Assembly: GCA_019279435.1 (NCBI GenBank)
Contig: JAAALK010000287.1
Span: forward strand, 70,497,144-70,561,143
Reading direction: 5' to 3'
Length of the DNA stretch: 64,000 bases
Origin: Zizania palustris
Taxonomy: Eukaryota; Streptophyta; Magnoliopsida; Poales; Poaceae
Positions 1 to 10,382 of this stretch are shown here, in pieces; position 1 is the stretch's first letter; each line of letters opens with the position of its first letter. The notes under the pieces were generated by a model. It searched no databases and was not told where the DNA came from. It saw nothing but the letters and a program-made list of their open reading frames with translations. The translations under genes were made by a program, and so were the position numbers.

Positions 1-99
1 GAAATTAAATTTAGAACCATATGAAATATAAATAGTCAGACAAGTCCATATGTCATTCAGTATAAACAAACATACATAAGCCAAAGGAGGCAATCAAAT

Positions 100-335
100 A
101 GCTATGTATGGAAATCTTATAAATGGTAGGAGCTGATCGGTTATATATGGAAATCATCAATATATGGAAAACTGGTAAATTATATATGGAAAATATCAAT
201 ACATGGAAAGTTGATCAATTATATATAGAAATAATTAATATATGGGAAGCTGATTAGTCATATACAGAAATCATCAATATATAGAAAGCTTTGCGTATGG
301 AAATTATCAATACATGGAAAGCCTATTCATGGCAT
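100..335. repeat. Degenerate AT-rich tandem repeat
   Basis: An imperfect repeat of roughly 50-60 bases, built from the words TATATGGAAAT, ATCAATATATGGAAA and GCTGATTAGT, recurs about four times. It is A+T-rich and has no open reading frame. It lies downstream of the last visible epsin exon on the minus strand, so it is probably intronic or flanking. No function is visible. Confidence 0.55.
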
Positions 336-471
336 GAGCATATTTATTACCAAAAAACAGAGCATATTTATTTTTAACAAAAACAGAGCAGATTTATTTC
401 CAACACAGCAAAACAGAACAAAGATAGAAGGTATTATTTTCTAGCACAGCAAAAGCAAAAGCAAAAGGGCA

Positions 472-588
472 AAACCCTAAACCCTAATCAAGAAGGAGTG
501 CAAAGCAGGGAGGGACAAACTGGGCAGAGCGGGGAGGGACAAACAGAGCAGAGCGGGGAGGGAAAAACAGAGTAGAGCAGGGAGGCAA
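472..588. repeat. Telobox followed by a 24-base tandem repeat
   Basis: A telomere-like run (AAACCCTAAACCCTAA) at about 473-488 is followed by about three and a half copies of a 24-base unit of the form GCAGAGCGGGGAGGGACAAACA. On the minus strand the repeat reads as a Leu/Pro/Ser periodicity in an otherwise ordinary open frame, which is probably an accident of the repeat. Teloboxes are common in plant 5' leaders, so this could be the start of a plus-strand transcript, but no convincing gene follows. Confidence 0.6.
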
Positions 589-1010
589 GGCCAACCCCCA
601 CACATGGCGCACGATCCCGACGGCGAGGCGTGGTCTCGACGCGGCGGCGGCGCAGATCCATCGGCGGGGGCGTGGATCCGGCGGCCAGGAAATGGATCCA
701 GACGATGGGGAACGGATCCAGCGGAGGGAGCAGCAGGTGCAGGCGGAGCGAGCAGCGCAAACCAAACGGGAGAAAGAGGTGCAGAGCTTAGGGTTTTCTT
801 TGGTATTTTATGGAGGTGCGGCTTGTCACAGAAGCCCATCAGGTCGCTGTCGCTCCTGGCATCGCCGTGAATGAATATGGCGTCCATCCGGTGCCATATG
901 CGCTTAGGTGGACGCCACATTCTACTGTGGTGAGTCGTTTGCCGTGGCGTTCACTGGAGTCTGCCCCGACACCTAATCGACACTTAGGCGACACCTAAGC
1001 GACGCCATGA
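589..1010. other. G+C-rich block of unknown origin
   Basis: The block is strongly G+C-rich compared with its A+T-rich surroundings and is open in several frames, including an 88-codon plus-strand frame at 604-870. The short frames overlap on both strands and show no recognisable domain, so I do not call a gene. The right end carries a cluster of related 12-mers (CGACACCTAATC, CGACACTTAGGC, CGACACCTAAGC) at about 967-1006. Such clusters occur near the ends of some plant DNA transposons. The block could be a transposon fragment in the epsin gene, but no terminal inverted repeat or target duplication was found. Confidence 0.35.
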
Positions 1011-1080
1011 CAACTATGATAGCCACCATTAGAACAGATCATAAGTATTGTGAATGGCCCTAAGTTCTGTAGATGCATAC

Positions 1081-3635
1081 CTCACTGAATCCAGTAGAAG
1101 TTGGTGGCATGCCCATAAAACTGTTAGTCTCAAAGCCAGAATTTGCTGATGGCGCGACATTTAGGGTGGCGATTGACTGAGGCACAGATACCAAAGCCAA
1201 CACACTAGTAGGATCTGATCCGAATAAATCCATCTCCAAGTTATTCACTGCTGGTGAGGGGCTCACTAGAGGCAAGGCATCTGACAAGGGATGCAAATGT
1301 TGAACAAAAAACAAACATTAGTACTTAACTCCTACCAAAAGATAATTTTAGCAGCATAATGCCTGAATAGGAATCATTCCTGGCCTCCTGCTACAGTTGT
1401 CCTCTTCATAAACATATCAGGAAATAAATTATTATGCCTATGCTTTCCATTAATTTGGAATTTTGATGTATATGTGATGTAAATATGCAATATGTCAAAA
1501 AAGAAAAAACTATACCTGGTACTGATCCACGAGGATCAAACTCATCAAAACCATTAGCTTCAGCATGAGCAGGTGGTGGTGCAGGTACATCTTCCACAGT
1601 GATATCGTGGACACCATTCACCTGATCCAGGGATACACTTATTGCAGGAGCAGAAGGGGAAGACACCTTCGGTGCAACAACCGGCACAGGCACAGTTCCT
1701 CCATTTCTGATATTGAACAGTAGTTCAGAAATCAGAGATTGTTGTGCTGTCTAGTGTCTACAGGTTAAACATTGTAACTTAGAATACATACCGTTCATTA
1801 TGAACATTGTCTTGTGACGTCTCTTGTGAAGTAATCTGCTGGTTAGAAGGCTTCTGCTCTATGGACCTATCAAAGCAGGTACCAGAACATAGTAAGATAA
1901 CCTGCTAAAAAATGTAATGAACTTGAAATTTCTCCATCATTTACCTCTCATCCTGAGTAGGCCCATCAGCATTGCTTCCTCGGCCACTGCAATGGAAATG
2001 AAAGTATGTTACTTAGGGTCTCTAAAGAACCATAAGAAACTAAATCCGACTATATTAAACTATCTTATAGGTTATTTATCGACTCCACTATGGACACCGT
2101 GTAAGAAATTAAATTCAGACAAGGCAGCGAAACAGACCGGGATGAATAAGCTTCATCATCCCCATATGAATCCCTCTCTTGTCCATAGCTCCTTCGACCT
2201 GATCCTTCTGCATATTCATGGTTGCTATGACTTCCTTTGTACTCATCGTCTCTGTCTCTACCATAGCGCTCATTAGAATCCCTAGAATAACGATCTCCTT
2301 CCTGATTGGGAGTACTTCCAGCACCACCATATCTGTCATCATCCCTATATCCATATTCTCTTTCTCCCCCATAGCCATTTCTGTTATCATACCTACTGCC
2401 ATAGCTTCCTTCATGGCGATCGTTGTCATAACCACCATATCCACCTGTGCCTCTGTGTGTTCCGCTGGTGGCAAATGCACTCCGGTACCTTCATATGAAA
2501 TCAGAAAAGCAGTTGGTAGTTGGTACAACAGAGGGAAATATATGTCCAAAAAACACTACATAACATAAAGTCATTAGCGCACTCACTTGTCCTTGGTAGC
2601 AAGTGCTTTCTGCCTAACTTCTTGTATTCTTTCTTTATCGTTAACTAAACTAACAAGGCTCTGGGATTTCCGTCGTACATTGCTACCTTGATCTCTCCCA
2701 CTTGAATCGATATACTGGAAATCAGCTAGTGTCTGCAATTATAATCATAAAGTTAATGAACACCATGCAGTTACGATAATGTACCAAACTTAACATGGAA
2801 CTACATTAAGCATATGATACAGAAAGATGATTTACAGCAATACCGATATCTGGTAAGAATGCTCCCTTATGTCATCAATAACTCGCTCCGTACCGTGAGC
2901 AACCAGGTAATCCAGGACAATCAATCCCTACATGTCAGCATAGTATAGCATCAGAGTGAACTGCCCTACATATTGTTGTGATTATTTCCACTTCGGTCTC
3001 TATACGGAGAGAACAGTGATGGTTAAGGAGAAAGGCAAATAAGGAAACACACCTTATAAATATGCCGCCAATTTTTACCCGTGTCATTGATCCTCTTCCA
3101 CACAACATTCATGACCATCTGATACTCATGGCTGCAAACGTGCAAAGCACATTAGCACAAGGAAAATTGAGTTTTGTTTGTTGCCGAGGAGACCAAATGA
3201 CAAAATCCCGAATAACATACTAGTTATGTGTTGCTTGGGCAATTTCTGCCAGCAGTGATCCATGTGGGCCCCACGGCTCGTTGCTGGTAGCATCAAGAAT
3301 CTGTATGAGGCCATTGAGCAAAATGGAATAAGACGAGAGCAATCTCTTGTCACAACTATGCTTCATGATAATTGAAAAACAGAGCAATCAGTTAAATCCC
3401 GCAACAGAGATCTCTCTGACCTTTTGTTCTATACCAGGCACCTTGAGGACCTTCTTGTTCACCTCTCTTTTTCTGAAAAAAAAACAAAAAAAAACAAAGA
3501 CCAGAACATACTGAATTACGAAGCAAATCTGCTATACTGGCAAATGAAGAGAGCACAAACTGCACACGATGTACGATAAGAGGGCACTAAAATCACGTAC
3601 AAGTCTCGGACAGTTTGATCGAATACTTTCTTCAT
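1081..3635 (-). CDS. Epsin-type clathrin adaptor (ENTH domain), 3' exons off the left edge
   Basis: Epsins bind phosphoinositides through the ENTH domain and recruit clathrin and adaptors to budding vesicles; in plants they act in Golgi/trans-Golgi and vacuolar trafficking (family knowledge). Eleven minus-strand coding exons can be joined with GT-AG borders and consistent phase: 3635-3601, 3472-3421, 3300-3221, 3131-3053, 2927-2844, 2732-2587, 2488-2138, 1986-1945, 1866-1792, 1706-1516 and 1280-1081, giving 445 codons. Residues ~15-150 form the ENTH domain, including NEPWGPHGSLLAEIAQAT, NVVWKRINDTGKNWRHIYKG and DFQYIDSSGRDQGSNVRRKS. Residues ~160-280 are a Gly/Tyr/Arg/Asp-rich tail, followed by a disordered region with a DLF motif. 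The start is the first ATG after the leader and matches the usual MKKVFDQTVRDLKREVNKKVLK N terminus. The last exon ends at a donor (GAG|GTATGC), so further exons lie left of the window or in sequence I could not read. Confidence 0.93.
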
Positions 3636-4064
3636 GGCGCCTTTCGGAATCTAGCTTCTGCCCAGCTCCCTCCTCCTCGGTAGAAGCCCTGTACAATTCG
3701 TCTATGAGACCCAAACAATGATCATCACTAACATTTCCGTTTGGGTTTGAAGCATTACCAGGCATCCAACCCAACCGCCCCGAAAGGTAAGCGAACAGCA
3801 TATCAGAGGAATCCAGCACGAACAGCGCGAACAACTCCAACAACGAAAACAACAATAGCAATCTAAGCGAACCGGGTAGGTGGCAAATTCGCGGCGGCTA
3901 CCGCACAACATCTGCCAGATCTAGCATCACCGACAGCCTCCAATCTCCAGAGAGATCTGGCCATTTCCCCACGTAGCTCCAAACCCAAGCGAAAGCGTGG
4001 ACCAACAAACCACGGAACTAACGGGGCGAAACGGGCAGCAACGCGAACGAATTCGAGACGAACC
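3636..4064 (-). other. Epsin 5' leader with probable intron 3689-4063
   Basis: Upstream of the epsin ATG there is a plausible leader exon end at 4064 (CCCCAG|GTTCGT) and an acceptor at 3690-3689 (TTGTACAG|GG). Splicing would join a leader exon to the exon carrying the start codon. Introns in 5' leaders are common in plant housekeeping genes. The call rests on splice-site appearance only. Open frames here (e.g. 3532-3861 minus) overlap the leader and the first coding exon and are not separate genes. Confidence 0.5.
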
Positions 4065-4400
4065 TGGGGAGGCAGGGGCAAGCAGATCAGTGCGCCGGGC
4101 CGACGCTCGACGTAGGTAAGCTAGAGTCCACGGGAGTTCGACGCAAATGGAGGAGGCGAGAAATCTTGGTCGCGGGTTAGGCGGGTGGGCGGGCGGTCGC
4201 GCTCGGGTCGCCCGGCTCCTACGCTTTCCTTTCTCCTTCGTCCTCCCTTGTCGCCCGCTCGCCCGCGTTCGATTGACGACGGGAGTCGAGAGGAAAGAGA
4301 AGGTGCGCGAATATCAATCTGGTTATAGAGTTTGATTTAGGAGTTCGGTGAAAGCGAGAATTCTATTTCATTTTATATGTATTTGACTTAAAATTAGATA
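4065..4400 (-). promoter_or_regulatory. Epsin promoter region
   Basis: The interval 4065-4310 is G+C- and CpG-rich, as in many grass promoters and leaders. It passes abruptly into A+T-rich DNA at about 4320. On the minus strand a TATAAAA-like box lies at 4377-4371, which would put transcription start near 4340-4345. No other regulatory site could be assigned. Confidence 0.4.
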
Positions 4401-4439
4401 TAATGGAGTGATTTTAATAAAAAAAATTCATATACATTC

Positions 4440-4771
4440 GGAATCATCCATTTCAAAAAAAATTGAACCAAGCGGCTTCATCTCCTCCCATGCCTCCACA
4501 CCCCAACTCGATTCTGCCCTGTGACGACGACAGTTGTAGTCCCCGCGCCACTCCCGACATAGAATCCCCCACTACGATGAGCGGTGGTGGACATGCTCCT
4601 CCACGGACGCTATGCTTCTGAAGTTGCAGGCAAACTCCCACCTCTACTCATCGTCTGCTGTCGCTCTGGATCCTCTGGTGGCAGCGACGACGGGATAGAT
4701 GAACTAGAGGCGTGTTTCACGGCGCGGAAGAGGGCGATAGGGCTGAAAAAGGAGGCGAGGATGAGGCCAAA
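4440..4771 (+). pseudogene. Left half of a host gene exon interrupted by Gyp-1
   Basis: This is the host flank left of the Gyp-1 element, ending in its target duplication CCAAA (4767-4771). One frame is open from 4703 and becomes acidic (Ala-Glu-Glu-Gly-Asp, then Gly-Glu-Asp-Glu-Ala-Lys). It continues in phase into 9591-9692 if the element and one CCAAA copy are removed. A second overlapping frame is open from 4584 into the LTR but has no recognisable domain. The product is not recognised. An AG at 4706-4707 could be a splice acceptor, so this may be the last exon of a longer gene. Remaining sequence 4440-4700 shows nothing further. Confidence 0.4.
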
Positions 4772-5746
4772 TGATACGGGGTGGCCCTATCTTCTCTTTG
4801 ACTTTGATGTAGATGGATGATAGCTTGTGAGACGTTGACGATTATCCGGATATTCTCCTGCAGCCAATGCAACATATCTCAACACTATAGATATTCGCAA
4901 CACCACACACTTGCGCACGTAGCCGCCGGCCACGAAGCGGTGCTGCTATCTCCTAATTCTCAATGGAACAACATATAACACTTGAATTTCCCAGTAGCAA
5001 ACACACTAGATCAAAACAAAGTGGTGGAGGTAAAATTCCTGATCGAAACAAAGAGGAATTCGTGATAAACAATAGAAGGCAGAATAGCACTTCAATCTGA
5101 ATCAATCTAATCTCGAAAATAAACAGCCAAGTTTGCTAGGGTCGGTTACTTCTATATATATATGAGGTATTTAAGAGGCTAGGGACGTGTGGGGGTCATC
5201 CAAAGAGAAACCTAGATGAATACAACTCGGTTACAAGGCCCATGGGCTTCGGACTAAATAAGTAACACACATTGTTGTTGTTATGGCAATCTGCTCAGAT
5301 AGAATCTATAGGTGTAGCTAGATCGGTTGGAAAGAGGACTTCTCAAGCTTTCCAAAGAGTCCAAGATCATTCAAATTGAAGCTTCCATGTAAAAGTTATG
5401 CACGTTTTAATGTGGTGTTATCCCTGCAGTCCGAGTCCAAGACGTGTAAAACTTTATCTCCACCTTCTCTTGGCACAAAGGTAATGTCCCAAACTTGTAT
5501 ATTATCTTTGGATGGCCTTGACTTGGTCCCCAATCAACTTCCATGATGTTCCAATGCTTTGATGTGCTCTCAACATGTCTCTTTATCCATGTAAGTATTT
5601 CTGCAATTGAATAGCAACATATTTTATGGTATAGCGTATATGGTTCAAATAAATAAAATATAAATCTAATATAGAATGCATGCACCTTGGGTTGTTTATT
5701 ATAAAGTATATGCATGATAATATTCTAGCTGATGATGTCCTCATCA
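4772..5746 (-). repeat. Gyp-1 LTR, 3' copy (975 bp)
   Basis: Element orientation is minus, so this is the 3' LTR. It ends in TG/CA (plus-strand TGATACGG at 4772, TCATCA at 5746). It aligns with 8993-9585 except for about 390 bp (roughly 5292-5682) absent from the other copy. An A+T run TATATATATA at about 5153-5163 is a candidate TATA box on the minus strand. The purine-rich strand next to it (minus AAGAAGGAAAGA, 5758-5747) is the polypurine tract. Confidence 0.88.
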
Positions 5747-5808
5747 TCTTTCCTTCTTAACTACAAACCATCCTCGGTTTGTTCTTGTATTTGTAGTCAT
5801 TGTAGCTC

Positions 5809-6440
5809 CTAGAAAAAAGTATCATTGTGCAATGTCACTTGTTCTTTTATTACGTTGAGAGTAGGAGGAAACCAACTCACCTTAGCATTCCGTTGTTCAA
5901 GTGTTAGTGAAGAATCATCCTTGATGAAAGAAGAGAAGATTGTGGTGTTGTTGAACAACTCATCACACTCTCCTTCTTGAAAACCAACTTGTGTATTTAA
6001 ATCAGAACAAGAGAGTCTCGAGATAATAGGATTAGTTAAAACACCTTGCTCGAAATCATTATTTTTAGGCTTTACGTGCAATTTCAAATCAGAAGATATA
6101 TAAACTCGATGCAAAAAGTATACTCCTTTATCATTATATTTGCCAATTACATGAAAAGTGATATAATCAGGACATGTTAAGTTAGTTTTAGTGAATAATT
6201 TCTCATTTAAAGCACTAAGTTCATAAAGATTATCAAATTCAATATAACCTCAAGTATTTAAAGAAGATAACAATTTTTGTTCTTCCTTTTCTTCCTTTTC
6301 ACTAGCAATGTGAACAACATGTATCAAATCATTTAAATATTCGGCGGAAAAACCAACATGTTCATTCACTAGTTGTGAAACAAATATAAGTGAAGTATTG
6401 CACAACTCTTCTTTATCAAAAGGAATAACATCAAAATCAT
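5809..6440 (-). pseudogene. Gyp-1 3' coding remnant of unknown function
   Basis: The minus strand carries a long, lightly interrupted frame (101 codons at 6114-5809, with more in the same direction to about 6440). It includes SWFPPTLNVIKEQVTLH and EEQKLLSSLNT. I believe similar sequence occurs between integrase and the 3' LTR in some grass gypsy elements, but I cannot check this here. It has no domain I can name and is broken by a stop near 6250. Confidence 0.5.
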
Positions 6441-6441
6441 C

Positions 6442-6768
6442 TTATGATAAAGGAATTACAGAAATAGGTTCCACTATTTGCTCCATAGCTCGTAATGGTG
6501 GCAAACCAGCAAATAACTCCTCCGGAAACACGTCACAAAATTTCTTCAAAACAGTAGAAACACCAAGAGAGGGAGAGGTCATGTCATTAGTAATCAAAAT
6601 CTCACCCCTGCACATGAACTCTCGTGGAACAAAAGTGGGATCCTTGCGAAACTCCGTCATATCAGAATTCAACTCGAATTTTTGTTTAGATTCATCCACT
6701 ATTTGTTGTGTTGGCATTATCCTCAAAGTAATCTCAGATGGAAAGAACAACATCAACACATGTCTCAT
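6442..6768 (-). pseudogene. Gyp-1 pol remnant (protease-RT linker)
   Basis: A 108-codon frame ends in VLKKFCDVFPEELFAGLPPL. This resembles the stretch just before the reverse transcriptase domain in Ty3/gypsy polyproteins (family pattern: DVFP-E-GLPP). The frame stops there, and nothing to its left encodes RT, RNase H or integrase, so a large internal deletion removed most of pol. The join to gag at about 6734-6770 is also abnormal, because the protease active site is not seen. Confidence 0.7.
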
Positions 6769-7870
6769 ACTCTAAATCCTCATTGACCAACATTTCCTTT
6801 TTATTTAGACAATGCGCTCCACTAGTCGGTCTAGAAGAAAAATGACCTCTAACTGCAATGGAACGACAAGCAACATTGATGTCTTCAGCAATATGAAGTT
6901 CAACCTTACGTGCTTGGTGTAACAAATCTGTCATGTCATCATATTTGTGATGTTGAACAATGAGCTTGATGTTGTATGTTAACCCTGAAATAAAACGTTG
7001 CATTGTCTGCCCAGGCTGTTCACGTACTCTAGCTCGCTGCATGATCAACTTCATCTCTTGATAATAAGCATCCACAATCATAATACCTTGCTTCAAATTC
7101 TGCAATTTGTCATATTGAGAGGGGATATATTTGCGAGGAACAAAATGCTCACACATGACTTCCTTCATAGTTCTCCATGTAACAATTGTTGGTTCACCAT
7201 CTTCTTGTCTCGTATGCCCTAGATTATCCCACCAACGCAAAACATAACTAGAAAATTTAGAAGATGCCAACTTGATTTTTCTATTCTCTATATAATCATG
7301 TAGGTGTCAAAACTTTTCCATCTTTAACTCCCAAGTGAGGTATTCTTCAACATCAGTAGTCCCTGCAAACATGGGTATAGAAAATTTTAGTTTGCCTAGT
7401 CTATCATCTACACGGTTAGCCAATGCAACATCGACATCAAACTTTAGACGACGAACAGAACCACAGACTTCATTGCCACAACCTCCATTTCCATGGCATC
7501 CATTGTCATGACCTCCATTGTCACGGCCATGTTGAACATTATAAACACTTGTCTCTCCATCATCATCAGATTCATCCACATGTTGCTGATTGTGTTGACA
7601 ATCAAACGATGTTTGCAAGGTTGCTACAACATATGTTAAGTCTGTGATAGAACGTTGAAGTGCTGTCACTTGCCTTTGTGCTGCTTGAACCGTATAAACA
7701 ACGACATATACTTTCAACTTTACTTTCTGCAAATCAGTAGAAAACAGTTTAACAACATAGTCAATTTTTACCTTCAAGTGATCGCGGAGTGCTTCATATT
7801 CATTCCAATGCACCAGCGAAGCAAGATCCTTTTTCTGCAAAATATTAATACACTCGTCCTCGGAAGACAT
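6734..7870 (-). pseudogene. Gyp-1 gag remnant
   Basis: Gag forms the particle that packages the element's RNA. Two minus-strand frames, 7870-7307 and 7270-6734, together cover a Ty3/gypsy gag. The first has an N-terminal coiled-coil-like region, an acidic DESDDDGE stretch and the sequence leading into the capsid domain. The second holds the capsid core with RWWDNL, WRTMKEVMCEHFVPRKY, QNLKQGIMIVDAYYQEM and MQRFISGLTYNIK. The frames are separated by a stop/frameshift around 7270-7307. No CCHC knuckle follows before the frame breaks up, consistent with the downstream deletion. Confidence 0.85.
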
Positions 7871-8977
7871 TATTTAGAAGACACAAAATAAATAAACAAA
7901 ACAAGAAGAAAAAATTGGGATATATGTGAGACGACTCTCAACTCTCTCAACTGAAAGAAAACAATGTATCTTACCGTTCCAAAGTGAATTAGAGTAGCTT
8001 ATTGGCTTGTACGAGCAGAACATGCACATATATGATGAAGCAAATACCAAGGGTGAAAACTATCACACAACGGACTAGGGTATATAGTGGAGTTCGGTTG
8101 GGAGACCTAACAACACCAACTCACCAATCCTAGTGTTGTTCGTATGACACATGACTCAATTAGAAACACACAAGTGGAGATAAATGGGGCAATTGCAACA
8201 TTAGTGATGAGCTTAAAATCAATGTCGAAGTAATGCTCATGTTGCAACGCACAGGGAGAGATGCTAGCAATAACTCAAATAAGGGGCACATGATTGCTCA
8301 CATTTACTAGTGAAACGAAAGAGGCAGAACAAAAGTTGAAACTTCAAATAAAAACTCCAAACAAAATTAAACATTTTCGACCACTTTTCTTTCTTCCTTC
8401 CTTCCTTCTTTTTTCGATACACTTTGGACATAACACTTCTTCCTCTTCTTTTTTTTGTGTATTTGGCCAACTCAAATTTTTATTTTCGCAATGGAGTAAA
8501 ACTTAGCACTGCCAATAACAAGAAACACTTAACAAACTTAAGTGAGCAATCCCTGGAGTTGTCAATATGTTAGTCTCGTGGGTTAGGGAAAAAACTCATA
8601 CGCAACAGATTGACTTTCTATGTTTCTCAATCGAAAAAGAGAGGGATTTATGTGGACTCAGATGGAACAAACAGCAATAACACAATCTAAAAATGAAATT
8701 TCCACCAACTAAATAGATGCTGAAACCTTCCAGTTAGACTCTTAACTCCGACAAAAATAGCAAGATAAGATTGAAACTTAAACTCTATAACTCAGTTTAG
8801 AAAAAATAGATAAAAGTTACGCGAAAGAAGGACTACGACCGGCAAAAAAATAGATGAATCGATGCAATCTAGGCTATGGAAACAAATCTAAACCTAATAA
8901 TTTTTGTGGCTTTTTCTAGATGGGACATAAATTAAAACCTAACTAAAGATTAATGTTGCTCACCGAGTAAACCCAGT
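7871..8977 (-). other. Gyp-1 untranslated leader
   Basis: This is the interval between primer-binding site and gag. It has many stops in all frames and includes a pyrimidine-rich microsatellite, CTTCCTTCCTTCTTTTTTC, at about 8393-8414. Nothing else is visible. Confidence 0.6.
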
Positions 8978-8989
8978 GCTCCGATACCA
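8978..8989 (-). other. Gyp-1 primer-binding site (tRNA-iMet type)
   Basis: Three bases inside the 5' LTR the minus strand reads TGGTATCGGAGC. This differs in one base from the TGGTATCAGAGC complementary to the 3' end of plant initiator tRNA-Met, the usual primer site for many plant LTR elements. Confidence 0.8.
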
Positions 8990-8992
8990 AGA

Positions 8993-9585
8993 TGATACGG
9001 GGTGGCCCGATCTTCTCGCTAAGCTTGATGTAGATGGAGGATAACTTGTGAGATGCTGACGATTATCCGGTTATTCCCCTGCTGCCAATACAACAGATCT
9101 CAACCCTATAGATATTCGCAACACCACACACTTGCGCACGTAGCCGCCGGCCACGAAGCGGTGCTGCTATCTCCTAATTCCCAATGGAACAGCAGATAAC
9201 ACTTGAATTTCCCAGTAGCAAACACACCAGATCGAAACAAAGTGGTGGAGGTAAAATTCCTGATCAAAACATAGAGGAATTCGTGATAAACAGTAGAAGG
9301 CGAAATAGCACTTCAATCTGAATCAATATAATTTCGAAAATAAACAACCAAGTTTGCTAGGGCCGGCTACTTTTATATATAGGGGGTATTTAAGAGGCTA
9401 GGGATGTGTGGGGTCGTCCAAAGAGAAACCTAGATGAATACAACTCGATTACAAGGCCCATGGGCTTCGGACTGAATAAGTAACACACATTGTTGTCGTT
9501 ATGACGATCTACATATGCATGCACCTTGGGTTGTTTATTATAAAGCATATGCATGGTAATATCCCAGCTGGTGATGTCCTCATCT
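8993..9585 (-). repeat. Gyp-1 LTR, 5' copy (593 bp, internally deleted)
   Basis: This matches the left LTR closely over both ends but lacks the ~390-bp middle segment found there; the joint is near 9510 (GACGATCT|ACATATGCATG). The outer end reads CATCT rather than CATCA, so the terminal CA has mutated. A TATATATA run at about 9375-9382 is the candidate promoter on the minus strand. Confidence 0.88.
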
Positions 9586-9590
9586 CCAAA

Positions 9591-9692
9591 GAAGAGGACG
9601 ATGACGAGGATGAGGAAGAGAAAATGAAACTAGCTAGAGAGGAAGAAGAGCAAGGATATGATTTTATTTTGTCCTTAAAGTCTCAAACTTGA
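9591..9692 (+). pseudogene. Right half of the interrupted host exon
   Basis: Directly after the second CCAAA copy an acidic frame starts (Glu-Glu-Asp-Asp-Asp-Glu-Asp-Glu-Glu-Glu-Lys) and ends in GYDFILSLKSQT with TGA at 9690-9692. It is in phase with the open frame 4703-4771 on the other side of Gyp-1. The joined product would be a charged C-terminal tail of at least 57 residues. The gene is not recognised. Confidence 0.45.
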
Positions 9693-9824
9693 AAAAAACT
9701 GCAAGATATTTCTTGCATCATCACCCTTGAAAAATTTGCAAGAGACCACTTGTATTCTTTATCTTTGCATGCTTGTTAAAATAAATCTGTAGTAATGGAT
9801 TTCAAGGTTGGAATTTATCATGAT
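9693..9824. other. Host flank between Gyp-1 and Tat-1
   Basis: A+T-rich sequence, possibly 3' untranslated sequence of the interrupted host gene. It ends with ATGAT (9820-9824), the left target duplication of Tat-1. No coding potential. Confidence 0.6.
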
Positions 9825-10320
9825 TGTTGGGGGAAAATATCCCATCTTCGGAGTTATTGCCAAAGCAACATGAAGACAGCCAACCAGTTCGAAGATAGTC
9901 CGAAGGTCATCTTCGAAGGTGGCTTGGAACCTCGTTCGGAGTCCGAAGACTGGCATTGGTTCGAAGTATATTTTCGAACCAAAGCCTTCCAGGATCTTTT
10001 CTGCCAGCTAAGATGGAAGACTTATCTTCTATCCTATTAGATTAGTCTTTTACCATTTTAGCCCTATTAAGGAAACCTAATAGTTTCCTTAATGTCGGTT
10101 GTAACAGAGGGGTAAATAGGTCTTTTCCTTAATGTTTGGGCCTATAAATACCCCCCGTTTTACCCTGTAATAAGGACCGATTACAAGTGAATCAATACAC
10201 ACTTTCGAACTATTCTAAGTTATTATCCTTTCGGAGGCTTAGAACAGTTTGCTCCGCAAACACTTCGTTTGTTAGTTTCTTTTCTACAGAAACCTGTTAG
10301 CGTAATCTTTTACGCCAACA
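9825..10320 (+). repeat. Tat-1 5' LTR (496 bp)
   Basis: It begins TGTTGGGGGAAAAT and ends TTTTACGCCAACA. A TATA box (CTATAAATA, 10142-10150) marks the U3/R promoter, with transcription start expected near 10175. A GGGGTAAATAG motif lies about 30 bases upstream of the TATA box. The U3 part is rich in the word CGAAG/CTTCG. Confidence 0.97.
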
Positions 10321-10322
10321 GT

Positions 10323-10341
10323 TGGCGCCGTCCGTGGGGAA
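10323..10341 (+). other. Tat-1 primer-binding site
   Basis: Two bases after the LTR the sequence reads TGGCGCCGTCCGTGGGGA. The first eight bases and the GGGGA match the complement of plant tRNA-Asp (TGGCGCCGTTGCCGGGGA, from memory), a primer often used in this lineage. Confidence 0.75.
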
Positions 10342-10382
10342 CTTAGTCCAAAAAACTTTGTTCTCTACCAACCTCTTGCATC

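Larger units (their letters stand above)
4772..9585 (-). mobile_element. Gyp-1: Ty3/gypsy deletion derivative
   Basis: The element is bounded by two long similar terminal sequences that start TGATACGGGG on the plus strand, and by the 5-bp target duplication CCAAA (4767-4771 and 9586-9590). Coding remnants run on the minus strand: primer-binding site 8989-8978, gag 7870-6734, a short pol remnant 6768-6442, a 3' region, then a polypurine tract next to the left LTR. Reverse transcriptase, RNase H and integrase are missing, so it cannot move by itself. The order and a Met-type primer site fit Ty3/gypsy. Confidence 0.9.

Noticed and set aside
472..488. Interstitial telomere sequence
   Set aside because: Only about two and a half repeats; a telobox is enough to explain it and there is no sign of a former chromosome end.
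604..870. 88-codon plus-strand frame starting MAHDPDGEAW
   Set aside because: Sits in a G+C-rich block open in several frames on both strands; no domain and no good gene context.
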